A stretch of 64,000 nucleotides of DNA from an uncultured Dorea sp. (GTDB lineage Bacteria > Bacillota > Clostridia > Lachnospirales > Lachnospiraceae), in assembly GCA_910585725.1 (NCBI GenBank), contig CAJUFA010000005.1, forward strand, positions 62,001 to 126,000, written 5' to 3'. This document shows positions 1-7,706 of the stretch, in pieces (within the stretch, counting starts at the first letter, position 1; every line of letters starts with the position of its first letter). The notes under the pieces are model-generated. The model did not search any database. It was given only the letters and a program-made list of their open reading frames with translations, and was not told the DNA's origin. The position numbers were made by a program, and so were the translations under genes.

Positions 1-372
1 CACGGCCGTAAGCAGATACAGGTGATGACACAAGATCAAATCAGGATTAAACTCCTCTGCCGCCCGGGCGATCACCTCCAGAAACGCCGATTCAAACATC
101 TCCGTCATCTCCGGCGTCATATCACAATACCTTGTACTTCTGTAGGGCATCTCATCCGACATTCCAACGATAGGATAAGGTAATTTCCTGCTCTCAAAAT
201 ACACCGGATAAAATCTCACTTCCGAAGGCAGCTCCACGGCGTCGTCCCGGTAAACGCCGGCTACGACCGCCTGTTCCCGACCCTTAAGGGCATATTCTTT
301 TACAAGCTCCGTCAGATAGACTCCGCTTCCCGTACTATTGGGCTTCTGAGCCGTAATACTCAATATTCTCAT
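1..372 (-). CDS. Glycosyltransferase family 4-like protein, N-terminal part (cut by window edge)
   Basis: The reading frame is open from the ATG at 372 to the window edge, giving 124 N-terminal residues. It starts MRILSITAQKPNSTGSG, followed by VYLTELVKE. This is the usual beginning of GT-B retaining glycosyltransferases of family 4, in which a Gly-rich loop after the first strand contacts the donor or acceptor. A segment near residue 110 (EFNPDLILCHH) fits the DVVHxH region of the same fold. A GGCGGG-type ribosome site lies about 9 bases upstream. The gene follows dihydrofolate reductase by 41 bases on the same strand and may belong to that transcript. The catalytic C-terminal half is outside the window, so the sugar and acceptor cannot be inferred. 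Confidence 0.7.
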   Translation of the reverse strand, partial: MRILSITAQKPNSTGSGVYLTELVKEYALKGREQAVVAGVYRDDAVELPSEVRFYPVYFESRKLPYPIVGMSDEMPYRSTRYCDMTPEMTEMFESAFLEVIARAAEEFNPDLILCHHLYLLTAV

Positions 373-413
373 GATTCATTTCCCGCCATCCGTATAATTT
401 TTCACATGTATAA

Positions 414-917
414 TCAATTCTGAGAATCATCTGTGATTCTTTCATATATCGTAAAATAATATTCCAGATCGAAGCATGTCTGCTCTTCACTGATCTTCGT
501 CATTCTCCACTCTTCATCCTGGTCCAGATTGGGAAAATACGTATCTGCGTCATAAGCATGATCAATCTTTGTGACAAGCGCCGTATCACATAGCGAAAGC
601 ATCTCACGGTATATACTCTCCCCTCCGATCACGTAGATCTCACCCTTGTATTTTCTGGCTTCCTCTACGGCTTCCTCTACACTATGGACGACTACCGCCC
701 CTTTTACCTTATAACCCGGATTTCTTGTAATCACAATATTAACTCTGTTCTTAAGCGGCTGTCCCTGGGGAAAACTTTCAAGAGTCTTCCTGCCCATGAT
801 TACAATATTTCCTTTGGTTGTCTCCCGGAAAAACTTCATATCTGCCGGAATACTCCACATCAGCCGGTTATTCTTTCCTATAGCCCAATTCTTATCAACT
901 GCCACGATCAGGTTCAT
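414..917 (-). CDS. folA: Dihydrofolate reductase
   Basis: The enzyme reduces dihydrofolate to tetrahydrofolate with NADPH, regenerating the cofactor that thymidylate synthase oxidises. At 167 residues it has normal chromosomal length. Family signatures are visible in order: the N-terminal strand and Met20 loop (AVDKNWAIG, residues 6-14), W21 and the acidic D26 of the substrate site, the NADPH-binding MGRKTLESFP near residue 41, and IGGESIY near residue 97. The stop is 41 bases from the glycosyltransferase start, and the start is 17 bases after the thymidylate synthase stop, which indicates cotranscription. The thyA-folA pairing is common in Firmicutes. Nothing suggests a mobile trimethoprim-resistance allele. 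Confidence 0.96.
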   Translation of the reverse strand: MNLIVAVDKNWAIGKNNRLMWSIPADMKFFRETTKGNIVIMGRKTLESFPQGQPLKNRVNIVITRNPGYKVKGAVVVHSVEEAVEEARKYKGEIYVIGGESIYREMLSLCDTALVTKIDHAYDADTYFPNLDQDEEWRMTKISEEQTCFDLEYYFTIYERITDDSQN

Positions 918-934
918 CTGTTTCTCTCCCCTCT

Positions 935-1783
935 CTATACTGCCACCGGAATATCCCGGATCTGTTCATGTGTCTCATAGTCTGTCAATTTTACGTCGTC
1001 GGCCGTAAATGCATAGAAATCCTGAATTTCCGGATTCAGCCAGAACTTTGGCGCCGGAAGCGGCTCTCTCCCGATCAGCTCTTCCACCAGCGGCACATGC
1101 CTGTCATAAATATGCGCATCCGCGATTACATGGACGAATTCCCCCGCCTTCATACCGCATACCTGCGCAAGCATATGCATCAGCACCGCATACTGGCATA
1201 CATTCCAGTTATTCGCGGTCAGGACGTCCTGGGAACGCTGGTTCAAAATCCCGTTCAGTATCAACTGCTCCGTCCCCCGCTCTTTCGTCACATTGAATGT
1301 CATACTATAAGCACAGGGGTACAGGTTCATCTCATGCAGGTCCTGATGAACATACAGATTCGTCATAATCCTGCGGCTGTAGGGGTTGTTTTTAAGATCA
1401 TAGATTACCCTGTCGGTCTGGTCGAACATCCCTTCCTTATACACATGCTCTACACCCATCTGGTAACCGTAAGCTTTTCCGATAGAACCCTTCTCATCCG
1501 CCCAGCTATCCCAGATATGACTCTTAAGCTCATGAATATTATTCGATTTCTTCTGCCAGATCCACAGCATCTCATCCGTACAGCTCTTGATCGCAGTCCT
1601 CCGAAGCGTCAGCGCCGGAAATTCTTTTGACAGATCATAACGGTTCACCACTCCGAACCGCTTAATGGTATACGCCGAGCTCCCGTCTTCCCACTTCGGG
1701 CGGACCTTCTCCCCGCTTGTATCCGTTCCATGATCTATAATATCTCTGCACATCTCTATAAAGACTCTGTCCGCGTAACTCAT
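935..1783 (-). CDS. thyA: Thymidylate synthase (ThyA type)
   Basis: The enzyme methylates dUMP to dTMP using methylenetetrahydrofolate and releases dihydrofolate for the adjacent reductase. The 282-residue protein carries the nucleophile in the LYPCAYS segment (Cys157), the phosphate-binding arginines in PYSRRIM near residue 138, and the NQRSQDV-NNWN substrate signature in the middle. The C-terminus is IPVAV, matching the conserved terminal residues that close the active site. The ATG at 1783 has AGGAGG a few bases upstream. It sits 19 bases after the DUF3793 gene and 17 bases before folA, forming a compact minus-strand operon. Confidence 0.96.
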   Translation of the reverse strand: MSYADRVFIEMCRDIIDHGTDTSGEKVRPKWEDGSSAYTIKRFGVVNRYDLSKEFPALTLRRTAIKSCTDEMLWIWQKKSNNIHELKSHIWDSWADEKGSIGKAYGYQMGVEHVYKEGMFDQTDRVIYDLKNNPYSRRIMTNLYVHQDLHEMNLYPCAYSMTFNVTKERGTEQLILNGILNQRSQDVLTANNWNVCQYAVLMHMLAQVCGMKAGEFVHVIADAHIYDRHVPLVEELIGREPLPAPKFWLNPEIQDFYAFTADDVKLTDYETHEQIRDIPVAV

Positions 1784-1802
1784 AACTTCCTCCTTTATCC
1801 TC

Positions 1803-2414
1803 TCAAAAAAACTCCTGCAATACCCTTTTACAAGCTATCTCTCTGATTGTATCTCCCGCCAAAAATTCATTGACCGCGCTGATCCTTGCCTTATCATACG
1901 CCTGAAAAATAAGCTGCGCCTTTCCCGGATTATGATATACCTTCCAATATCCCGTCATGACTCCGCCCTTCCCCTTCTGCTCTATAAAACACCTTACATC
2001 GTCGATGGGATAATCCAGAAAAGCGCCGATCTCGTGAGGGAATCCCGCGCCGCGGCGAATATACCGGCAGACTCTTTCCGACAGCCTGTCAAGCGCCTTC
2101 TCAGGCTCCATCCATCCATATCCGAAGCGCTCCAGAAATCTTTTGACATCTGTTCTCCTAAGATAATCTGAAAGTTCTTTCTTCCTGTAAAAATACGCCA
2201 GACGCCTTCCCTTATCCGTGGACAGATATCTGTATTCAATGTCCGTATCCGCCAAAATCCCCTTCAGCTCCGTACAATATTGTTCCTCTATGTTGACGGC
2301 GCACGCCGTCTTCATTCCCTTTAAAAACGGGGCGCACCGAAGGACTATCTGAAACTGCAGACATTTCTTCAGGTCAAGGCTGGACAGCATATATGATACG
2401 ACTTCTACCGGCAT
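1803..2414 (-). CDS. DUF3793 family protein
   Basis: This 203-residue protein resembles DUF3793, a family of unknown function found mostly in Clostridia. The recognisable part is the C-terminal half: an aromatic segment HEIGAFLDYPIDDVRCFIEQKG followed by GYWKVYHNPGKAQLIFQAYDKAR. No enzymatic motif or signal peptide is visible. An AGGAGGAAAT site precedes the ATG. The gene is first in the transcript that continues into thyA and folA. That placement does not define its function, because related proteins are found in unrelated contexts. Assignment to the family is from memory of its conserved block. Confidence 0.75.
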   Translation of the reverse strand: MPVEVVSYMLSSLDLKKCLQFQIVLRCAPFLKGMKTACAVNIEEQYCTELKGILADTDIEYRYLSTDKGRRLAYFYRKKELSDYLRRTDVKRFLERFGYGWMEPEKALDRLSERVCRYIRRGAGFPHEIGAFLDYPIDDVRCFIEQKGKGGVMTGYWKVYHNPGKAQLIFQAYDKARISAVNEFLAGDTIREIACKRVLQEFF

Positions 2415-2546
2415 ATTTCCTCCTCAGATTCCCAGAATAATTCTTTATCAATAGCATTTTCTCAAACGCCGGGAATTATTACAGGAAATCTAAAGATTCC
2501 GCAAGATGTCTTCCTGGTCGGCATCAGACTTTATATTTTCAAAGCT

Positions 2547-2978
2547 CTAAGGTTCTGTTATATTATACAATACTTTTTCCAGCATCTTTTCCAACGCCGC
2601 CCTTTCCTTCTTCGTCATTCCCAAGGTAAGTTTCTTATCAATTTTCTTGCGGTCCGACTCCATCCTTCTCTGTATATCATAGGCTTTCTCAGTCAGATAG
2701 ATATTCTTGCAGCGCTTATCCTTCTCATTCGGCACCGAAAGAATGAATCCTTTATCATCCAGCCTTTTTAAGAGTCCTGTCACCGTAGGATTTCTAAGGC
2801 TCAATGCTTTCTCGATATCTCTTTGGTTTACCACTTCCTCATTGCTGCGGAACAGATAATCCAATACCGCGCACTGGGATGCCGTAATTCCCACCGTCTT
2901 CAAAAGACTGTTAAAATCTTTCTCATAAATCGTATTGATCTGCTTAAACATGAACCCGATCGGCATCCGTTCTTTCAT
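2547..2978 (-). CDS. MarR family transcriptional regulator
   Basis: A 143-residue winged-helix regulator. Residues 30-100 hold the DNA-binding domain: helices ITASQCAVLDYLF, the recognition helix region SLRNPTVTGLLKRLDDKGFI, and a wing ending KRCKNIYLTEKAYDI. The flanking helices form the usual MarR dimer. The start lies 12 bases after the stop of the MATE transporter gene, so the two are cotranscribed with the transporter first. MarR proteins commonly repress neighbouring efflux genes and release DNA on binding a small ligand. Control of the MATE gene is therefore likely here, but no operator was identified. Confidence 0.88.
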   Translation of the reverse strand: MKERMPIGFMFKQINTIYEKDFNSLLKTVGITASQCAVLDYLFRSNEEVVNQRDIEKALSLRNPTVTGLLKRLDDKGFILSVPNEKDKRCKNIYLTEKAYDIQRRMESDRKKIDKKLTLGMTKKERAALEKMLEKVLYNITEP

Positions 2979-2990
2979 CTGTATTCTCCT

Positions 2991-4361
2991 CTAGCTCATC
3001 CCTCGTATCTCTCTGACTGCGCAGATAATCGCCACAAGCGCCGCGGCGCCGTCCGCGATGGGCCCTGCATACATCACGCCGTCAATTCCCATGAAGATCG
3101 GGAATATCAGGATCAACGGAAGCAGAAATACAACCTGCCGGGTAAGCGACACGGCGACTCCCAGTTTCGCCTTGCCGATAGAAGTAAAAAACCCGGAAGA
3201 CATTGGCTGAATCCCATTCAGGAACGTCAGGAACATAAAGATACGGAAATACCTCTCCGCAAAGCGGAAATACTCTTCACTTCCGGTTCCGAATATCCCC
3301 ACCAGCTGACGGGGGAAAAACTGAAAACATAAAAAAAACATAATCCCGATCACGAGCGATATCCGAAAGGCTTTATAGTAAGTCTCCTTTACCCTTGCAT
3401 ACGAACCTGCCCCGTAATTGAATCCCCAGATCGGCTGACATCCCTGGGAAATCCCGATACAGATAGACATTAATACCATATTTACCTTGGATATTACTCC
3501 CACGCAAGCCAGCGGGATATCTGATCCGTATACAGAAGCCGCGCCGTAATAACGCAGCGTATTATTCATCGTGATCTGTACCGCCGCCATAGAAATCTGA
3601 TTAATACAAGCGGCCATACCCAGCGACACGATCATCTTCAGGTATCTCCCCTCAGGCTTCAGCATCTCTTTCGTCAGTTGAAGCTTACGGAATCTGCAGA
3701 AATAGAGAATAACCAAAAACCCTGACACTACTTGTCCGATCACGGTCGCCCATGCCGCACCCTTAATTCCCAGATGGAATCCGAAGATAAATAACGGATC
3801 CAAAATCGTGTTGAGAACCGCGCCTGTCAGCATACAAGTCATAGAATACGCAGGACTTCTGTCGGCTCGGATCAGATGATTTCCCCCTGTCGTCAGGATC
3901 AGAAACGGAATCCCCCACGCGGTAATCCCTGTGTAATCCTGTGCATAAGGCAATACCTCCGGAGTCACTCCGAATATCTTAAGCAGCGGATCTAAGAACA
4001 TCAGAACGATTCCGGCGATAATCATCCCGCAGACTACCAGCATAGTAAGCCCTGTTCCCACGATCCTGCAGGCTTCCTCCTGATTCCCCGCGCCGGATTC
4101 CAGATTATAATTCGACGAGCTTCCGATCCCCAGCAGCAGCGCAGTAGCCGTACAGATGATTGAAACAGGAAACGCGATATTCGTCGCCGCGTTTCCCAAC
4201 ATTCCTACTCCCTGTCCGATGAATATCTGATCAACAATATTATAAAGAGAGCTTACAAGCATACTGATAATCGCCGGTATCGCGAATCTTGCGATCAGCT
4301 TTCCTATCCTCTCCGTTGCCAGAGGATTTCCTTCTTTTTTGATTCCACTCATTTTCCTCAC
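2991..4361 (-). CDS. MATE family efflux transporter
   Basis: A 456-residue integral membrane protein with about twelve hydrophobic segments arranged as two repeated six-helix halves. This is the MATE topology for Na+ or H+ coupled export of cationic drugs or metabolites. The N-terminal segment reads NPLATERIGKLIARFAIPAIISMLVSSLYNIVD, close to the conserved start of the DinF/MepA branch, with NIVDQIFIG on helix 1. The gene is followed by a MarR regulator 12 bases downstream. It lies downstream of the hydroxysteroid dehydrogenase-like gene on the same strand, but a hairpin at 4439-4469 separates them. The substrate is unknown. Confidence 0.92.
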   Translation of the reverse strand: MRKMSGIKKEGNPLATERIGKLIARFAIPAIISMLVSSLYNIVDQIFIGQGVGMLGNAATNIAFPVSIICTATALLLGIGSSSNYNLESGAGNQEEACRIVGTGLTMLVVCGMIIAGIVLMFLDPLLKIFGVTPEVLPYAQDYTGITAWGIPFLILTTGGNHLIRADRSPAYSMTCMLTGAVLNTILDPLFIFGFHLGIKGAAWATVIGQVVSGFLVILYFCRFRKLQLTKEMLKPEGRYLKMIVSLGMAACINQISMAAVQITMNNTLRYYGAASVYGSDIPLACVGVISKVNMVLMSICIGISQGCQPIWGFNYGAGSYARVKETYYKAFRISLVIGIMFFLCFQFFPRQLVGIFGTGSEEYFRFAERYFRIFMFLTFLNGIQPMSSGFFTSIGKAKLGVAVSLTRQVVFLLPLILIFPIFMGIDGVMYAGPIADGAAALVAIICAVREIRGMS

Positions 4362-4438
4362 TCACCACAATATGTTTTAAAACCAGCACATCATTACATT
4401 ATTCAAAAATTAACACAACAACCGACCGGATGCATAAC

Positions 4439-4469
4439 AAAGGTATAGGAACCTGTTCCTATACCTTTT
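4439..4469 (-). terminator. Intrinsic terminator-like hairpin after the SDR gene
   Basis: A perfect 14-base inverted repeat (AAAGGTATAGGAAC and its complement) flanks a 2-base loop. It lies 28 bases after the stop of the SDR gene and before the MATE gene. The T tract is short on both strands, so termination may be partial. Confidence 0.6.
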
Positions 4470-4496
4470 GCATACCGCGCCGCTTTCACCGTTTAA

Positions 4497-5297
4497 CTAC
4501 GGTCTCAGTCCCATGCCGCCTTCTAAAGTGATCGTCTCGCCGCTCATATACTTGAAATCAGGTGAAGCCAGCTGTACGCAGACACGTCCGATCTCCAACT
4601 CGGCATCCCCGTAATGGCCTGCCGGCGGCATCTTTACATTCTGCTTGAACGCTTCCGGATACGCCTTCTCAAAGTTCTCCAACTGTGCGGTCCATGCCAG
4701 CGGGCAGATAATATTCACATTAATACCGTCCTTGCCCCACTCATTCGCCGCTACACGCGTAAGTCCGCGAACACCTTCCTTCGCAGCCGCGTATGCACAT
4801 TGTCCGTAATTTCCAAAAAGTCCTGCTCCGGAAGCGAAATTAATTACGGTTCCCTTCGTCTCCGCAAGATGCGGATGGCACGCCTTCATATAATAGAAAG
4901 TCGCGTACAATCCTGAATAAAGCGCCAGGTCAAACTGCTCCGTCGTATGATCTATCAACGTAACTCCGGAAGCAGACGCCTGCGCGTTATTGATCAGCAC
5001 GTCGATCCTTCCGAACGTATCTATCGTCTGCTGTACTACATGATTCACCACCGCCTCGTTATCCGACCCTGCGGAAACGTCCGCCTGCACAGTCAGAACC
5101 TTGATTCCGTATAATCTCTCCAGTTCTTCCTTCGCGTCCTCAAGCTTCTTCACGTTACGTCCGGTAATTACGATATTCGCACCTTCCTTTGCATACGCGG
5201 TAGCAATTCCGTATCCGATGGAACCACATCTGCCGTCACTTAAAACAGAGCGGCCTCCTCCAGTAATAATCACTGTCTTTCCTTCCAAAAATCCCAT
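4497..5297 (-). CDS. Short-chain dehydrogenase, probable 12alpha-hydroxysteroid dehydrogenase
   Basis: A 266-residue classical SDR oxidoreductase. Visible motifs are the cofactor loop TGGG at residues 12-15, NNAQ at 103-106 (an atypical variant of NNAG), the catalytic Ser156, and YAAAK with Tyr169 and Lys173. An Arg in TGRN after strand 2 (residues 45-48) fits NADP(H) preference. Several long blocks (IGYGIATAYAKEGAN, EELERLYGIKVL, FASGAGLFGN, the TLEGGMG C-terminus) match my memory of the NADP-dependent 12alpha-hydroxysteroid dehydrogenase of bile-acid converting clostridia. That enzyme reversibly oxidises the 12alpha hydroxyl of cholate-type bile acids. The gene has its own promoter and terminator and stands as a single unit. 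A role on another substrate is possible; assay or alignment would settle it. Confidence 0.75.
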   Translation of the reverse strand: MGFLEGKTVIITGGGRSVLSDGRCGSIGYGIATAYAKEGANIVITGRNVKKLEDAKEELERLYGIKVLTVQADVSAGSDNEAVVNHVVQQTIDTFGRIDVLINNAQASASGVTLIDHTTEQFDLALYSGLYATFYYMKACHPHLAETKGTVINFASGAGLFGNYGQCAYAAAKEGVRGLTRVAANEWGKDGINVNIICPLAWTAQLENFEKAYPEAFKQNVKMPPAGHYGDAELEIGRVCVQLASPDFKYMSGETITLEGGMGLRP

Positions 5298-5350
5298 AAT
5301 TACGTTCTCCTTTCTATCCAGATCTTTCCTGAAGATTCCTTAATATAATT

Positions 5351-5379
5351 AGAATATCACTTTTCCCTGCGGAAAACAA
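5351..5379 (-). promoter_or_regulatory. Sigma-A type promoter of the SDR gene
   Basis: On the minus strand TTGTTT (5374-5379) and TATTCT (5351-5356) are separated by 17 bases, about 55 bases upstream of the SDR start codon. Confidence 0.6.
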
Positions 5380-5480
5380 CTGAAAATAAATTAACAAGCT
5401 TATTCGCGCCTTATCCGCGTCAGCCGCCGGATATGCACGCAGGTATGCTCTCCTGGCTCGTTTCTTACAAATATAACATA

Positions 5481-5516
5481 AAAAAAGTTAGATAGATGAA
5501 CCACCTATCTAACTTT
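5481..5516 (-). terminator. Terminator of tRNA-Gly
   Basis: Just downstream of the tRNA on the minus strand, AAGTTAGATAG pairs with CTATCTAACTT across an 8-9 base loop and is followed by seven T residues. This is a typical intrinsic terminator. Confidence 0.88.
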
Positions 5517-5520
5517 CAAG

Positions 5521-5593
5521 AGCGACAGACGGGGTTCGAACCCGCGACCCCGACCTTGGCAAGGTCGTACTCTACCAACTGAGCCACTGTCGC
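5521..5593 (-). tRNA. tRNA-Gly (anticodon GCC)
   Basis: The minus strand folds as a 73-base tRNA. The acceptor stem GCGACAG pairs with CTGTCGC, with discriminator T. The D arm contains GCTCAGTTGGTAGAG, the anticodon loop is TTGCCAA with anticodon GCC, and the T arm contains GGGTTCGAACCC. CCA is not encoded. A consensus promoter lies upstream and a terminator directly downstream, so it is a single-gene transcript. Its 3' end also makes it a possible integration site, but no attachment repeat or integrase was found nearby. Confidence 0.97.
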
Positions 5594-5625
5594 ATTTCTT
5601 ATTTGTGTTCCTCAGAACAATAATT

Positions 5626-5654
5626 ATATTACTACACACATGGATATTTGTCAA
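5626..5654 (-). promoter_or_regulatory. Consensus sigma-A promoter of tRNA-Gly
   Basis: TTGACA (5649-5654) and TAATAT (5626-5631) are 17 bases apart on the minus strand, about 33 bases upstream of the mature tRNA 5' end. Confidence 0.82.
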
Positions 5655-5800
5655 CACTTTTTTACAATTTTTTTTATAATTTTTTTCACCATATTTTTCT
5701 TTTTCTCTCAACGCCCGTCCTTCACACCTATGCCTCCGTACACAGATTGAACCTTCTGTTTATCGACATGACATAGGTGTAAAAGCCAAAGACTCCGAAA

Positions 5801-6946
5801 TTATCTTTCACGCAGGCTTAATATTCCTTCCGCCAGTATCCTTACATCATCCATGATGTAATCGAAAGCGCCTGCTTTATAGAGATTAATCGCAATCATT
5901 CCCACCGGCACCGCAAGAATCATAGCCAGCACGCCCCCCAGCTTATACCCCGCATATAACAACACCAGCGTAACCAACGGATTAAGCCCTATACTGTCTC
6001 CTACTAATTTAGGCTGTATCAACTGACGCACCAGCTGCGTCACTCCGTATAGAACCAGCAGCCCTACAACCATTCTGTAATCCCCCATCAGGAATTTATA
6101 GACCGACCATGGGATCAGCGCCGTACCGGTCCCAAAGAACGGAAGGAAATCAAGGAACGCAATCAAAAGCGCTAACAGAAAAGCAAAATGAATCCTTAAT
6201 ATCAGGAACCCCGCCGCCAGCAATACATAGACCACTATCATAATCTTAAATTGTGCTTTAAAGTATCCTCCTACCGCATATTTAAAATTATCGACTACCA
6301 TCGTCATTCGTCTCACCAGAGCGTCCGGGGCAATCTGTTTCGACCACAGAAGTACCTCTTCGCGCTCTGCAATGAAAAAGTATGCCGAGATAAACGTCAC
6401 AATTGTCGCGATCAATACAGAGGGAATTCCCTTGGCGACTCTTCCCGCCGCCGATACCGTCGGTTCACTGAGTCGGCCGATAATATCTCCCGCCGTCTTA
6501 TCCAGATTATTCATAATTGTATGCCAACCGTCCTGAATTCCCGCCGGAAGCATCCGAAAGATACCGTTCAGATTCTCGCCGATCATATCCATCCCTGATT
6601 CCAGGTCCTGGTATATATCCGGAATGTCCCGCATCAGGCTTATAACCTCGCGCGCCAGCGTACTGACCGACAGGTAAGCCACTAAACCTACTAAGCCCAG
6701 CACGACTATAATAATCAGTGCGGAACCCCATTTTTTAATAAGGTTCACCCTCTTTTCAAGCCAGACTACAACCGGACTTGCAATGGACGCTATGAGCCAT
6801 CCTATGACAAACGGCATGAAAAATCCTAATAATTTATATCCGAAATAAAGGAATAACGCTGTTCCCGCCAGGCTGATCGCAAGGCTCGCAACCACTTTCC
6901 AATACGGACGCGTATCTTGCGTCTCTTCTTTTATATCTTTCTCCAT
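5801..6946 (-). CDS. AI-2E/YtvI family membrane permease
   Basis: A 381-residue membrane protein of the AI-2E family exporter/YtvI type. It has an N-terminal pair of helices (residues 17-50), a third helix around 65-90, a soluble central part (about 95-165) and a C-terminal bundle. The conserved LIAFLDFLPFFGTGTALIPW block and a late PVGMIAINLYKAG segment lie in that bundle. YtvI is a sporulation-associated member, and clostridial homologues of this length are often annotated that way. Function of the branch is not established, and autoinducer transport should not be assumed. It follows engB by 70 bases in the lon-engB transcript. Confidence 0.82.
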   Translation of the reverse strand: MEKDIKEETQDTRPYWKVVASLAISLAGTALFLYFGYKLLGFFMPFVIGWLIASIASPVVVWLEKRVNLIKKWGSALIIIVVLGLVGLVAYLSVSTLAREVISLMRDIPDIYQDLESGMDMIGENLNGIFRMLPAGIQDGWHTIMNNLDKTAGDIIGRLSEPTVSAAGRVAKGIPSVLIATIVTFISAYFFIAEREEVLLWSKQIAPDALVRRMTMVVDNFKYAVGGYFKAQFKIMIVVYVLLAAGFLILRIHFAFLLALLIAFLDFLPFFGTGTALIPWSVYKFLMGDYRMVVGLLVLYGVTQLVRQLIQPKLVGDSIGLNPLVTLVLLYAGYKLGGVLAMILAVPVGMIAINLYKAGAFDYIMDDVRILAEGILSLRER

Positions 6947-7016
6947 GTATCTGTTTCACCTCTTCATTGTCACACTCTGAGAACGGACAGAGATCTGTAA
7001 TCTTCCATATTCTCTG

Positions 7017-7604
7017 TTACGCCAGATAATCTCTTTCAACCAGTTCCCACAGCTCGTCTCTTCCCTGCTTTGTGACAGAAGAAAAGGGGATCACCTTCGT
7101 TCCGTCAGGCAGCCCAAGTCCTTGTCTTACTATCTTGACCTGCTTATCCTTCTGGCTTCTCTTGATCTTATCAAACTTCGTAGCGATGATAATCGGGTGA
7201 TATCCCTGCGAGACGATCCAATCATACATCATCTTATCGTTCACAGACGGTTCATGCCGGATATCAATCAGCAGAAATATTGCCTTAAGCTGTTTGGAAC
7301 TATGAAGATAACGTTCCACCATCTCTCCCCATTTCTGCTTCTCCTGCTCGGAAATCTTCGCATAACCATACCCTGGAAGATCTACCAGATAAAGCTCCTG
7401 GTTGATGTTATAATAATTGATCGTCTGTGTTTTCCCCGGAGTCGCCGAGATCCGTGCATAGGACTTGCGGTTCATCAACGCGTTGATCAGCGAGGACTTT
7501 CCTACGTTGGACTTCCCGGCAAACGCGATCTCCGGCAGCTTATTTTCCGGCAGTCTGCTCGTAATTCCGCACACGGTTTCCAAATTTACGTTTTTTATAA
7601 CCAT
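7017..7604 (-). CDS. engB: Ribosome biogenesis GTPase EngB (YihA/YsxC)
   Basis: A 195-residue TRAFAC GTPase required for maturation of the 50S ribosomal subunit. It shows the P-loop GKSNVGKSSLINAL (residues 30-43), the switch I threonine in ATPGKT, the Walker B DLPGYGYAK, TKFD for guanine recognition, and SS near the C-terminus. Length is typical. It lies directly downstream of lon, as in many Firmicutes, with 102 bases between them. Confidence 0.96.
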   Translation of the reverse strand: MVIKNVNLETVCGITSRLPENKLPEIAFAGKSNVGKSSLINALMNRKSYARISATPGKTQTINYYNINQELYLVDLPGYGYAKISEQEKQKWGEMVERYLHSSKQLKAIFLLIDIRHEPSVNDKMMYDWIVSQGYHPIIIATKFDKIKRSQKDKQVKIVRQGLGLPDGTKVIPFSSVTKQGRDELWELVERDYLA

Positions 7605-7706
7605 TATTATCTTATCCTTCTACTTTCACTTACGGTTTCTCATCTTTTTTGCCTGTTTCACCGACCGACTGTCTTACTCACTGCCGCCCGGTCTTCTGCC
7701 GCTGCG

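Noticed and set aside
414..1783. dfrA/thyA as a mobile trimethoprim-resistance unit
   Set aside because: Both genes have ordinary length and lie in a chromosomal operon with DUF3793 and no integron or transposon features.
5521..5593. tRNA-Gly as integration site of a genomic island
   Set aside because: No integrase and no second copy of the tRNA 3' end were found in the neighbouring sequence; flanking genes are housekeeping.
5722..5782. Inverted repeat ACACCTATG with its complement about 40 bases apart, between the tRNA-Gly promoter and the YtvI-like gene
   Set aside because: Only nine bases pair, the loop is long and no T tract follows, so neither a terminator nor an attachment site can be supported.
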